Source of the DNA: an uncultured Alphaproteobacteria bacterium | GTDB lineage: Bacteria > Pseudomonadota > Alphaproteobacteria > HIMB59 > GCA-002718135 | DNA: 64,000 nucleotides | Direction of reading: 5' to 3' | NCBI GenBank assembly: GCA_902518705.1 | Contig: CABYHW010000002.1 | Coordinates: 32,777-96,776 of the forward strand | Shown here: piece by piece, positions 19,515-29,223 of the stretch | Layout of the letters: the number at the start of each line of letters is the position of its first letter | How positions within the stretch are numbered: the first letter of the stretch is position 1 | Made by a program: the position numbers and the translations under genes | Notes under the pieces: model-generated | The model's input: only the letters and a program-made list of their open reading frames with translations | What the model was told of the DNA's origin: nothing | Databases searched by the model: none

Positions 19515-20414
19515 ATGAAAAGTAATTTATTTTTAGCTGTTATCCTATCACTTTCAGGATTGTTCTTATTAGATTGTATGGGCATTGCGATAAAGTTTTT
19601 GCGAAACGATTATCCAGCTGCTCAACTATCTGTTTTTCGAAATTTATTTGGTATGATCCCATGTGTTATTGCTTTATATTTTTCACAAGATTGGCACCGA
19701 AACGGTAGACAAATAAAAATAACAAAATGGAAGCTAGGATTATTTCGAGGAGTTTTTGTAGCTTTGGCTCAATTGTGTCTATACACTTCTTATGCTTATC
19801 TACCATTTGCTTTAGTCGCTACCATGGAATACACAGGACCAATGATGGTTACTCTTCTTGCTATTCCTATACTAGGTGAAAAATTTGGTTGGTACAAAAT
19901 GAGTGCAGTAATCTCTGGTTTTGCAGGTATTGTTTTAATTATGCAACCTTGGTCATCAGATTTTAATTATATGTTACTACTTCCAATACTTGCTGCTTTA
20001 GGATACTCGTTAGCAAGGGTAACTTCTTTAAGTTTTGAGGATCATGTTCCTTCACCACTTATTAACTTATACGGTCAAACAGGGACAATCATAGTTGCAT
20101 GTATGTTGGTGATGCTTTTTGGTATGTGGGAAAATTTTAAAAGTATAAATGATTTCTTAGTAGTTTGTGTTATGGGAATTGCAGGAGGATCTGGAACTTT
20201 ATTATTAATCTACGGTGCTAGAAAAGCAGAACTTAGTAAAATTATGCCATTTGATTATATTGAAATATTTTTTGCACTTATTTTAGGTTGGATATTTTTT
20301 GCAGAATGGCCAATTGATCAACTCTTTCCAGGTACTTTTTTCATAGTTTTAGGTGGATTAATCATTTATCTTCAACAAAGAAAAAATAATTTTCAAAGAT
20401 TAAGAAAAACATAA
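19515..20414 (+). CDS. EamA/DMT-family transporter
   Basis: Multi-TM EamA pattern; overlaps start of the next CDS. Confidence 0.85.
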   Translation: MKSNLFLAVILSLSGLFLLDCMGIAIKFLRNDYPAAQLSVFRNLFGMIPCVIALYFSQDWHRNGRQIKITKWKLGLFRGVFVALAQLCLYTSYAYLPFALVATMEYTGPMMVTLLAIPILGEKFGWYKMSAVISGFAGIVLIMQPWSSDFNYMLLLPILAALGYSLARVTSLSFEDHVPSPLINLYGQTGTIIVACMLVMLFGMWENFKSINDFLVVCVMGIAGGSGTLLLIYGARKAELSKIMPFDYIEIFFALILGWIFFAEWPIDQLFPGTFFIVLGGLIIYLQQRKNNFQRLRKT

Positions 20415-21466
20415 TGGAATATAAAATTACCAAACTTCAAAATGATAAAGGTTTAGATATTGATATAGTCAATATTATTAACTCAAATAATTACAGTTTT
20501 AGCTTTTATACATATGGTGGCTATATAAGTGATGTATGTATTCCAACTTCTTCTAATGACTCTGAAACAGAGGACGTGTTATTAGGTTATGGTAATTTAG
20601 ATGATTGCCTAGAAGCTCATGGATATTTCAATTCAATTATTGGAAGAGTTTGTAATAGAATAGGGCAAAGTAAATTTAGTCTTAATGGGAAGGATTATAA
20701 TTTATATCCTAATACAGCTCCTGATCATCTTCATGGCGGAAAGGAAGGTTTCAATAAAAAGATTTGGCAAATAGCTGATATTAATAAAAAAAGTGACAGC
20801 ATTAAAGTAGAGCTCACTTACTATTCTAATCATTTAGAAGAAAACTATCCTGGAAACTTAGATTGTAAAACTATTTACGAGTTAAATAATAACAACGAAA
20901 TGTTAATTTCTTTTCATGCTACTACAGATCAAGATACTATTGTTAATATAACTAATCATAATTATTGGAACTTTCATGGTCATAAAGATAATTACAAAAA
21001 TATTACAGAACATGTTGTTAAAATATCATCTAATCAAATTTGTGAAACTGATGAAGGCTCAATCCCTACAGGCAAGCTTTTAGATGTAGTTAATACAAAA
21101 TATGATCTAAATAATTCGTTTGAAATAAATAATACTTTTTTAGAAAGTGGTGGTATCGATCACAATTATGTTCTTAAAAATCACTCAATTGGTAAATCTA
21201 TAGCTTCCATTTATAGTAAAATTACTGGCATGGGAGTAGAATACTCAACTGATCAACCTGGAATACAATTTTATACTGGTAACATGATGAAGAAGTCATA
21301 CAACGGAAAACATGATAGAAATTATGGTTTACAATATGGAATGTGTCTAGAGACACAAATCTTTCCCAATGCTATTAATCAACCAAATTTTCCATCAACC
21401 ATATTAAAAAAAGGAGAAAAATATACTTCAAATACTAAAATAAAATTAAGAAATGATTTTAAATAA
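20414..21466 (+). CDS. Aldose 1-epimerase (mutarotase) family
   Basis: GRVCNRIG, DHLHGGKEGFNKKIW, NITNHNYWNFHG, GIDHNYVL. Confidence 0.88.
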   Translation: MEYKITKLQNDKGLDIDIVNIINSNNYSFSFYTYGGYISDVCIPTSSNDSETEDVLLGYGNLDDCLEAHGYFNSIIGRVCNRIGQSKFSLNGKDYNLYPNTAPDHLHGGKEGFNKKIWQIADINKKSDSIKVELTYYSNHLEENYPGNLDCKTIYELNNNNEMLISFHATTDQDTIVNITNHNYWNFHGHKDNYKNITEHVVKISSNQICETDEGSIPTGKLLDVVNTKYDLNNSFEINNTFLESGGIDHNYVLKNHSIGKSIASIYSKITGMGVEYSTDQPGIQFYTGNMMKKSYNGKHDRNYGLQYGMCLETQIFPNAINQPNFPSTILKKGEKYTSNTKIKLRNDFK

Positions 21467-21512
21467 ATTAATTTATTGTTTAATCATTTTATATCTATAG
21501 ACATCAAAAAAA

Positions 21513-22013
21513 ATGAAAATCAGTAAAAAAATTATCGATAATTTAAAAAAGGGTGGAGTTGATTTTTACTTAAGTGTTCCATGTAAGTTATTAGCTAACA
21601 TGATTGATATTCTTGAAAAAGATAAGGAAGTTTATTATTCGGCTGTACCACGTGAGGAAGAAGGTATGGGTATCTGTGCTGGAGCTTATTTAGGAAATAA
21701 ATTTCCTTGTATAATGATGCAGAATACAGGAATAGGAAATTCAGTGAATGCAATTGTTTCTTTATTACAATTATATCAAATGCCCGTTGTTTTTCTAATT
21801 AGTTATAGAGGTACACCAGGTGAACCAGTAGGAGCACAAGGTGGAATGGCTAAAATAACTGAAGATATTTTACAAACTTTAAGAATACCTCTGTTGCATT
21901 GTACTTCAGAAAATGATCTTGAGAAAATTTCAACATTTAGCAAACATGCAAAAGTTGTTGAGTCACCAGTTGCTATACTATGTGATTTCAATTTAATGAA
22001 AGATGATAAATGA
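21513..22013 (+). CDS. comD: Sulfopyruvate decarboxylase alpha subunit-like (ComD)
   Basis: ThDP pyrimidine-domain-only protein: SVPCKLLANMID, VPREEEGMGICAGAYLGNKFPCIMMQNTGIGNSVNAI, SYRGTPGEPVGAQGGM. Confidence 0.8.
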   Translation: MKISKKIIDNLKKGGVDFYLSVPCKLLANMIDILEKDKEVYYSAVPREEEGMGICAGAYLGNKFPCIMMQNTGIGNSVNAIVSLLQLYQMPVVFLISYRGTPGEPVGAQGGMAKITEDILQTLRIPLLHCTSENDLEKISTFSKHAKVVESPVAILCDFNLMKDDK

Positions 22014-22579
22014 ACCGTTTTGACTTATTAAATAAAATACAAAACATACTGAAAGATAACTTAGTAATTTGCAACATAGGTCTTCCATCACAAGAATTAT
22101 ATAAAATTAATGATCAACCAAACTTTTTTTATATGTTAGGCAGTATGGGTTTGTCTTCTTCTATAGGCTTAGGTTTGTCATTATCTCAAAATAAACATGT
22201 TATTAGTATAGATGGGGATGGATCTGTTTTAATGAATATGAACACACTAGCAACAATTGGTAATAGAGCACCATCAAATTATACTTTATTAATAATTGAT
22301 AATGGATCATATGGTTCAACTGGGGACCAAAGAACATTCACGGATGAAAATACCTCTTTAAAAGATGTCGCACTTGGTGCTGGATGTAAAAAAGTCATCG
22401 AATGTTCAGGAGAAGAAACTTTAAATGAGTTATCAAAAGCAATTGAAGACAAAAATAATTCTTATGTAATTATTTCAAAGATTAATTCGGGCAATGTTAA
22501 AATTGATCCTATACCTCTCAATCCTATAACCATAAGAGATAGGTTTAGAAAATTTATTGGTATTGTTAAATATCTATAA
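22010..22579 (+). CDS. comE: Sulfopyruvate decarboxylase beta subunit-like (ComE)
   Basis: ThDP PP-domain: MLGSMGLSSSIGLGLSL, SIDGDGSVLMNMNTLATI, DNGSYGSTGDQRT; ATGA overlap with comD. Confidence 0.8.
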   Translation: MNRFDLLNKIQNILKDNLVICNIGLPSQELYKINDQPNFFYMLGSMGLSSSIGLGLSLSQNKHVISIDGDGSVLMNMNTLATIGNRAPSNYTLLIIDNGSYGSTGDQRTFTDENTSLKDVALGAGCKKVIECSGEETLNELSKAIEDKNNSYVIISKINSGNVKIDPIPLNPITIRDRFRKFIGIVKYL

Positions 22580-22588
22580 AAGCCTTTT

Positions 22589-23497
22589 ATGATCATTTGT
22601 GCAGGATCTATATTTGCAGACTATATAAGTAAAATAGACAAGTTTCCAAAAAAACCAATTAAGGTTTTATCAAGTGGTATTGATAGAAGACTAGGTGGAT
22701 CAGCAGCGGTATCAGCATTTACTGCTAAAAAATTAGGATTTAACTCAAAGTTTATTGGTAAATTTGGTGATGACGATTCATCAATTTTCTTAAGAAATGA
22801 ATTTAAAAAATTTTCTATAAATATCGATAAATCTATTATTATAAAAAATTGTCAATCATCTCAAAGTTTTGTAATCGAAGATACTAAAGGTGAAAGATTG
22901 CTGGCAGCTTACAATGATCCAAAGTTACTTAAATATAAAAAATTGCCGACTTTAGAGTTTAGAAAAAAGGATATTTATTCAATAGATATGAGATGGATTG
23001 GTGTAGCTACTAAAATTGCTATCAGTGCTAAGGAAAAAAATATTAAATGTGTTGCCGATTTGGATAACTTTAAAAACTCTTCGAGTATTTCAAAGATTAT
23101 AAAAAATGCTTCCCATCCTATATTCTCTGAAGAGGGTTTGAAAACATATAAAAAAAATAAGAATTTTGAATCAGCTCTTTTTCAAATATTTAATGAAACA
23201 AAAAAATTTGTAGCTGTTACTATGGGATCAAGAGGAGTTTATTGGGTAGAAAATAATTCATTATATCACTGTAAAGTTCCTAAAGTAAAAACTGTTGAAA
23301 CAAATTGTGCAGGAGATGTTTTTCATGGTGCTTTTGCATCAGCTTTATCACAACACAAATCAAATTCTGAAAGTATTTTATTTGCTGCTGCAACAGCAAC
23401 ATTAAAGTGTATGAAAACTGGCGGAATATACTCAATACCTAAAATGAGTATAGTAAATAAATTTAAAAAAAAATTGAAAATTACAAAAATTAAATGA
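22589..23497 (+). CDS. PfkB-family kinase resembling 6-deoxy-6-sulfofructose kinase YihV
   Basis: LGGSAAVSAFTAKKLG, SSQSFVIEDTKGERLLAAY, DMRWIG, CAGDVFHGAFASAL, ALKCMKTGGIYSIP; resemblance to YihV judged from memory. Confidence 0.75.
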   Translation: MIICAGSIFADYISKIDKFPKKPIKVLSSGIDRRLGGSAAVSAFTAKKLGFNSKFIGKFGDDDSSIFLRNEFKKFSINIDKSIIIKNCQSSQSFVIEDTKGERLLAAYNDPKLLKYKKLPTLEFRKKDIYSIDMRWIGVATKIAISAKEKNIKCVADLDNFKNSSSISKIIKNASHPIFSEEGLKTYKKNKNFESALFQIFNETKKFVAVTMGSRGVYWVENNSLYHCKVPKVKTVETNCAGDVFHGAFASALSQHKSNSESILFAAATATLKCMKTGGIYSIPKMSIVNKFKKKLKITKIK

Positions 23498-24429
23498 TAA
23501 AAATATTAATTACAGAATTTTTAAATAAAGAGGCTTTAAAAAATTTACATCAAGATTTTAAAATTACATACAGATCTGAATCTTGGTCAGATAAAGATTA
23601 TTTAGAAAATGAAATACACAACTTTGATGGAATTATTGTAAGAAATAAAACAAAACTAGATAAGTTTCTTTTAGAAAAGGCTCTTAAATTAAAATTTATA
23701 GGAAGACTTGGTGTCGGTCTTGATAATATAGATACTGAATATTGCAAAAATAATAATATATTTGTTCAACCTGCAACAGGCATGAACGCTGATTCTGTTG
23801 CTGAGTACGTAATTAATTCATCACTAACGCTTTTAAAAAAAACTACAATTGTAAATGCACAAACTCAAAATGGAAAATGGCCAAGGACTACAATTAATAC
23901 AATGGAAATGAGTGGTAAAACATTAGGACTTATAGGATTTGGAAATATATCAAAAAAAGTTCTAAAGCTTGCTAACGCTTTTGATGTTTCTACAATTACA
24001 TTTGATCCATATGTGTCTCTAGAAGAAACAAATTCACATAATGTCAGAAGCGTATCTTTTGAAGAAATTCTTAATTTTGCAGATATCATATCTATTCATG
24101 TTCCTCTTAATAATGAAACAAAATACATGTTTAATAATGAGTCATTTATTAAAATGAAAAAAAAACCAATAATTATTAATTCTTCAAGAGGAGGTGTAAT
24201 AAACGAAACAGACTTACTTAATGCTTATTTTAATAATAATATTTCTGGTTTTGCTTTAGATGTTTTTGAAAGCGAGCCTATTAATGAAACATTTTTATCA
24301 AAGATAACAAATGAAATGAATTGTATTCTAACACCACATAATGCAGGAGTAACTGAAGAATCTAATGAAAGAGTTAGTAAATTTATTATAAAAAAAACAA
24401 ATGAATTTCTTCAGAATTTCATAAATTAA
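23494..24429 (+). CDS. slcC: D-isomer 2-hydroxyacid dehydrogenase resembling (S)-sulfolactate dehydrogenase SlcC
   Basis: ITEFLNKEAL, IVRNKTKLD, GRLGVGLDNID, SVAEYVIN, TLGLIGFGNI, LTPHNAGVTEESNERVS; adjacent to comDE. Confidence 0.65.
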   Translation: MIKILITEFLNKEALKNLHQDFKITYRSESWSDKDYLENEIHNFDGIIVRNKTKLDKFLLEKALKLKFIGRLGVGLDNIDTEYCKNNNIFVQPATGMNADSVAEYVINSSLTLLKKTTIVNAQTQNGKWPRTTINTMEMSGKTLGLIGFGNISKKVLKLANAFDVSTITFDPYVSLEETNSHNVRSVSFEEILNFADIISIHVPLNNETKYMFNNESFIKMKKKPIIINSSRGGVINETDLLNAYFNNNISGFALDVFESEPINETFLSKITNEMNCILTPHNAGVTEESNERVSKFIIKKTNEFLQNFIN

Positions 24430-25507
24430 ATTCACTCATTTTAATAACACGATTTTCTTTTATCGATAGTTCTGCTGCTTGACCTATAGCAACGGACATT
24501 AAACCATCTTCGAGAGAAACATCAGGTAGTGTATTATTTTTAATAGCATCATAAAATGCCAAATGTTCAAAATATGTTGATCCATGATGGTGCCCTGCCA
24601 TTAATATTTTTTTATCAACTTCCATATCATCAGTTATTATAGTAGAACTATTCCTCATTCCCATTTTTACTTGAGATATATTTTTACCGGAATCGTGAGA
24701 TGGAACAAATGCTTCAATTTTTCCTTTGTCTCCAACAGCTACTACTTCTTCCTGGTATTCAGAATTTTCTGCAAACATACATAAATCTAATAATCCTCTA
24801 ACACCACTTTGAAAATCAATTATTACGAATCCATTATCAATAATATCTGGTACCTTACCACTGTATTTTTCATCAAGATGATTCACATCTTGACTGCCGC
24901 TTGCAAAAACTTGTTCAACTTCACTTTGAGTTATAAATCTCATCAAATCAAAAAAATGACAACATTTTTCAACCATTGTACCACCAGTGTTTGAATCAAA
25001 TCTATTCCAGTTATCAACTTTTTTAAGAAATGGAAAACGATGTTCACGAATAGAAACCATTTTTAATTTACCTAAAGTTTTATTATGAACTCTTTCAATT
25101 AATTTTTTAACAGGTGGCATATATCTGTATTCCATACCTACCCAAATAACTTTTGAATAATCTTTTGAAATTAATTGAAATTTTTTACAATCATCAATGG
25201 TTGTGCAAAGTGGCTTTTCTATTAAAAGATGTTTATTGGATTTCAAAATTTTTTCTAAAACTTCAATATGAGTAAAATTTGGAGTGGCAATTATATATGC
25301 ATCTGCATCATCGTTATTTATTAATTCATCTAAGTCCCTATATGAGTTAAAATCATTCGTAATAAGCGAAGAAGATTGGTTTAATGAACCCTCGTTAGGA
25401 TCACATATTGATGTGACCTTAGCATTATCTAATAAATTAATATTTTTAATATGTTCCTGACCCATAGTTCCTGCGCCAATGATTCCATACTTAATAAAGT
25501 TACTCAT
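24419..25507 (-). CDS. Gfo/Idh/MocA-family oxidoreductase
   Basis: YGIIGAGTMGQEHIKN, LLIEKPLC, GGTMVEKCCHFFDLMRF. Confidence 0.92.
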   Translation of the reverse strand: MSNFIKYGIIGAGTMGQEHIKNINLLDNAKVTSICDPNEGSLNQSSSLITNDFNSYRDLDELINNDDADAYIIATPNFTHIEVLEKILKSNKHLLIEKPLCTTIDDCKKFQLISKDYSKVIWVGMEYRYMPPVKKLIERVHNKTLGKLKMVSIREHRFPFLKKVDNWNRFDSNTGGTMVEKCCHFFDLMRFITQSEVEQVFASGSQDVNHLDEKYSGKVPDIIDNGFVIIDFQSGVRGLLDLCMFAENSEYQEEVVAVGDKGKIEAFVPSHDSGKNISQVKMGMRNSSTIITDDMEVDKKILMAGHHHGSTYFEHLAFYDAIKNNTLPDVSLEDGLMSVAIGQAAELSIKENRVIKMSEFNL

Positions 25508-26877
25508 ATTGTATATGTTGGTATTTGTAATTTAGTTCCTAAATTTTGTATATCTTTAAAAATATTTCCATAAGTAAATGCTAAATGATGTTCCAATCCA
25601 CTTAAGAATATTTTTTTTATTTTTTTATTTGTATCTTTTCCTAAACTCACTACTCCAGAAGTACCGGAGAAAGATTTTTTTCTCTTAATAATTTCCCCTC
25701 TTGCTATAAAAAATTTTAATTTGTTTTCAGATTTTGAAACTCTGAAGATAGTTATTTTACCTGGTTTTAAAGCAAAGTCATAAAGTAAGGGTTTTCTTCG
25801 ATTTGAATGTACAGTCACATTAGCCTTATTTTTTTCTGCCATACTTATCGGTGCAAGTCCACAATGCCAGAATACTGCAGTGTTGTCTTTTATATCTAAA
25901 TCAACAATATCTACCAGAAGTGAGGGCTTATTATTTAATTGATTTAAAATATTACAACTTAGACTTCCAAGAACATCTGCTTCACATGCAGAACTTATTT
26001 TTTTTTCGTTCATCATCGCCATTGGAGCACACGAAGCACAACCATATTCAGTAAACATTTCTGGCCAACATCTCACTGCAAAAGCATCAAACTTTTCTTT
26101 TTTTTGAATTTTTTCTAGTCCATGAAATAATGAAATACTTTTTTCAACTTCAATTTGATTAAGATTTTTTAAATCTTTGAAATTTTTTCCAATATTTTTT
26201 TTAGTATTTATAATTTCATTTTTTGCTATTTTACTAGAAATTTTAAATAATTTTTTTAAACTAATTTTAGAAATATTTGTATGAAGTTTATTTTTTAATT
26301 CACTCACTTCATAGTCACATGTATCAAAACCATCTGGTCTTTTACCAACTAAAGCTATTTTAGGATTTGAGTAGGTAATCTGTTTAAAATTCTTTCCAGA
26401 GTTTTCAATTTTTTTTAAATAGCTTTTATCTAAAGTGTCTTTATTATTAATAAACTCAACTATTTTTTTGTTGAAGTATTTAACTTCTTTATCACAGATA
26501 ACAAAATCAGAATAAATTTTGTTTTTTATTAATGAATGTAATCCTAAATTAACTCCACAAAGAGAATTTAGTCTTAATCTGCCCCCCGTTCTTTTTTCTT
26601 TAAAAGATATAAAAAAAATTGGTTTTTTAAAAACTTTAGTAAATTTTTTAATAAATTTTGAGTCAGTAAATGTTGACTGAATTATTAAGTACTTCTTACA
26701 TTTTTTTTGCTTAAAAAAAGACAATGCTTCTTCACTAATTTCATCATTTGTAATTAATTTTTCAAAAAAAATAATTTTATAACTTAATTTGTTTAATCTT
26801 TTTTTTACTAAGTCTATTTTTTCATTTGCAAAATTTACATCAAATGTTTCCCTACCAAGACTAAGACAACCAATCAT
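25504..26877 (-). CDS. L-fucose/L-arabinose isomerase-family protein
   Basis: FDAFAVRCWPEMFTEYGCASCAPMAMMNEKKISSACEADVLGSLSCNIL, VFWHCGLAPISMA. Confidence 0.75.
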   Translation of the reverse strand: MIGCLSLGRETFDVNFANEKIDLVKKRLNKLSYKIIFFEKLITNDEISEEALSFFKQKKCKKYLIIQSTFTDSKFIKKFTKVFKKPIFFISFKEKRTGGRLRLNSLCGVNLGLHSLIKNKIYSDFVICDKEVKYFNKKIVEFINNKDTLDKSYLKKIENSGKNFKQITYSNPKIALVGKRPDGFDTCDYEVSELKNKLHTNISKISLKKLFKISSKIAKNEIINTKKNIGKNFKDLKNLNQIEVEKSISLFHGLEKIQKKEKFDAFAVRCWPEMFTEYGCASCAPMAMMNEKKISSACEADVLGSLSCNILNQLNNKPSLLVDIVDLDIKDNTAVFWHCGLAPISMAEKNKANVTVHSNRRKPLLYDFALKPGKITIFRVSKSENKLKFFIARGEIIKRKKSFSGTSGVVSLGKDTNKKIKKIFLSGLEHHLAFTYGNIFKDIQNLGTKLQIPTYTI

Positions 26878-27017
26878 TTAAAGCTTCCTTATACGAAAAT
26901 ATCTTCTTTTTTGTGATTATAACACTACCAAGTAAAAAACAAAAAAACAGAATATTTTTCCATTTTATAATGGCTTTTTTTCTCAATTTCTCTTGTATAA
27001 ATATTTACTATATGTTT

Positions 27018-27029
27018 ATGTTTAAACAT
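27018..27029. promoter_or_regulatory. 12-bp palindrome just upstream of SBP gene
   Basis: atgtttaaacat immediately before the aaattggagg SD. Confidence 0.3.
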
Positions 27030-27044
27030 TAAATTGGAGGAATA

Positions 27045-28301
27045 ATGATAAAATTAATTCTTAAAAAACTTTCAATTATTTTTATTGCAATCTCTTTTAC
27101 TGTAATTTCTTCTGTAGCTTCTGCAGAAATAACAATAACTTGGCCGTCTATTTGGGTTGGAAAAGACTCAAAGACTACAGTTATTGGAGAACTAATAGAT
27201 GAATTTAATGCAGCAAATGCAGGTTCAATAAAAGTAGTGGTTGAAGAACAAACTGACTATGACATTTATGCTCAAAAACTAACTGCTCAGATAGCGACTG
27301 GTGATTTACCTGACATAATGACAGTTGGTGCTCAGCTTTTAGATGTTTTACATAGAAGTGGGAAAGCAATGGATCTTGCTCCTCATATAAATTCAGATCC
27401 ACATTGGAATAATGTATATCCAGAAAATGCACTTCAATCTGCTATGACTGATGGAGTTCTTTCAGCATTGCCATACGAACTTTTTGTAACGCCTGTTACT
27501 TATAATAAAAAAATATTAAAGGAAGCAGGTTATGATGAGTTCCCTGACAATTATGATGATTTTTTCAAAATGTGTGAAGCAGTTACTGCTAATGGAAAAG
27601 TTTGTACATCTCAAATGACTGGTAAAAATGGTTGGACATCAATGTTATGGTATTCACAAGCATTAGCTTCTGCTGGTGGACCTGATATTTATGAAAAAGG
27701 TCTCGACCACCCAGCCTATGTCAAAGCTTTTGAAGTTATGGAAAAAATGTATCAATACACAACTAGTGATGCCATTGGTGCAGATGCAGGTGTTTCAGGA
27801 GGTCATTTCCTAAATGAAAGAACTGCAGTATTTATGAATGGTCCTTGGTTTATTGCACGATACACTTCTGACGGTATACCTGGTCTACATGAAAATATAG
27901 GTGTTGCTGCTGCTCCCATGTTAATGGGTGGTGAAGGTTCACCTGGAGGTTATGTAGGTGGTAGACAATCATCATTAGCTGCGGGCAAACAATCTGATCC
28001 TGCAAAAGAAGAAGCAATAGTTAAGTTTTTAAAGTGGTTAACTATTCCTGAAAATGTTGCAAGGCTATCTTATAGTTCAGGTGCGATGTTCATTGTCAAT
28101 GCTGATCTACCTAATGATATGGATAGACTGTTCATAGAAATGAAACAGGGAATAAGTGACGCTCCCTATGTTGCTCCTATCTTTCAAAATGGAATTGGCT
28201 CTTTAGCGGTAGCTAGTGAATTTCCACAAGCATTGTCTGCTTTAGCTTTAGGTGATGTTACACCTGAAGGTGCAGTAGAAATGTTACAAGACGCTGAATA
28301 A
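27045..28301 (+). CDS. Sugar ABC transporter substrate-binding protein (family 1)
   Basis: Signal peptide ending ASA; FNAANAGSIKVVVEEQTDYDIYAQKLTAQIATGDLPDI; MNGPWFI. Confidence 0.92.
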   Translation: MIKLILKKLSIIFIAISFTVISSVASAEITITWPSIWVGKDSKTTVIGELIDEFNAANAGSIKVVVEEQTDYDIYAQKLTAQIATGDLPDIMTVGAQLLDVLHRSGKAMDLAPHINSDPHWNNVYPENALQSAMTDGVLSALPYELFVTPVTYNKKILKEAGYDEFPDNYDDFFKMCEAVTANGKVCTSQMTGKNGWTSMLWYSQALASAGGPDIYEKGLDHPAYVKAFEVMEKMYQYTTSDAIGADAGVSGGHFLNERTAVFMNGPWFIARYTSDGIPGLHENIGVAAAPMLMGGEGSPGGYVGGRQSSLAAGKQSDPAKEEAIVKFLKWLTIPENVARLSYSSGAMFIVNADLPNDMDRLFIEMKQGISDAPYVAPIFQNGIGSLAVASEFPQALSALALGDVTPEGAVEMLQDAE

Positions 28302-28310
28302 TAACTTAAT

Positions 28311-28340
28311 AACTATGAGGTATTTTTATACCTCATAGTT
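28311..28340 (+). terminator. Intercistronic perfect stem-loop
   Basis: aactatgaggtat-tttt-atacctcatagtt (13-bp perfect stem). Confidence 0.8.
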
Positions 28341-28349
28341 TATTTACCT

Positions 28350-29222
28350 ATGAAAATAAAAAAAGATGAGGTTGGCTGGTTATTATTATTTATTGCACCT
28401 ACCTTAATTCTTTTCACACTTTTTTTTATTTTACCAATTTTATTTCTTTTAGCGAGTAGCTTTACAAATTGGGATGGTATTGATGCAGAATTTGTTGGGT
28501 TTGAAAACTACATTAAATTATTTAATAAAAAAAGCTTTGTAAGGGCAATTACAAATAACCTATATTGGTGCATCACTGCAGCACTCATTACCGTTCCGTT
28601 AGGTCTTATAATAGCATTACTCTTATCTCATCGATCAAGGGGATGGAAAGTTTTTAGAACAGTCCTATTTGTCCCACAAGTTGTATCATCAGCAGCAATA
28701 GCGATGCTTTGGGCAGCTGTTTTTAATGCTGAATATGGACTATTAAATTTTATTTTAGATAACATAGGTTTATCTGATTATAAAAACCATAATTGGTTAG
28801 GAAATGTAAGAACTGCAAATGCTGCATTAATTGGGTTTTCTTTGTGCTACGTTGGTTATTTTATGGTTATCATGTTAGCAAAAACAGCAAGCATATCAGA
28901 AGATTATTACGACGCCGCAAAGATAGATGGAGCAAGTCAAATTCAAAAAGATTTTTATATTACAGCTCCTTTAATTAAGAGCACATTTTTTCTTTGTATC
29001 ATTTTAGCTGTAATCTTTAATTTAAGACAATTTGAATATGTTTATCTTATGACTGCTGGCGGTCCAGCAAATAAAACTCAAGTACTTGTAGTTTATATTT
29101 GGAATGAGTTAACTGTTCAAAGACTTGGAAGAGGAAGTGCCGCAGGAGTTATAATGATTGCTTTAGGAGCTATGTTACTTCTTTTACTTCGTAGATTATT
29201 AAAAAGTGAGACTTATAACTAA
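28350..29222 (+). CDS. Sugar ABC transporter permease (CUT1, MalF-like)
   Basis: EDYYDAAKIDGASQIQKDFYITAPLI EAA loop. Confidence 0.92.
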   Translation: MKIKKDEVGWLLLFIAPTLILFTLFFILPILFLLASSFTNWDGIDAEFVGFENYIKLFNKKSFVRAITNNLYWCITAALITVPLGLIIALLLSHRSRGWKVFRTVLFVPQVVSSAAIAMLWAAVFNAEYGLLNFILDNIGLSDYKNHNWLGNVRTANAALIGFSLCYVGYFMVIMLAKTASISEDYYDAAKIDGASQIQKDFYITAPLIKSTFFLCIILAVIFNLRQFEYVYLMTAGGPANKTQVLVVYIWNELTVQRLGRGSAAGVIMIALGAMLLLLLRRLLKSETYN

Positions 29223-29223
29223 T

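Noticed and set aside
21513-22579. Phosphonopyruvate decarboxylase / phosphonate biosynthesis
   Set aside because: The protein is split into two subunits and no PEP mutase (ppm/aepX) is nearby; sulfopyruvate decarboxylase fits the slcC neighbour better, although a biochemical test is needed.
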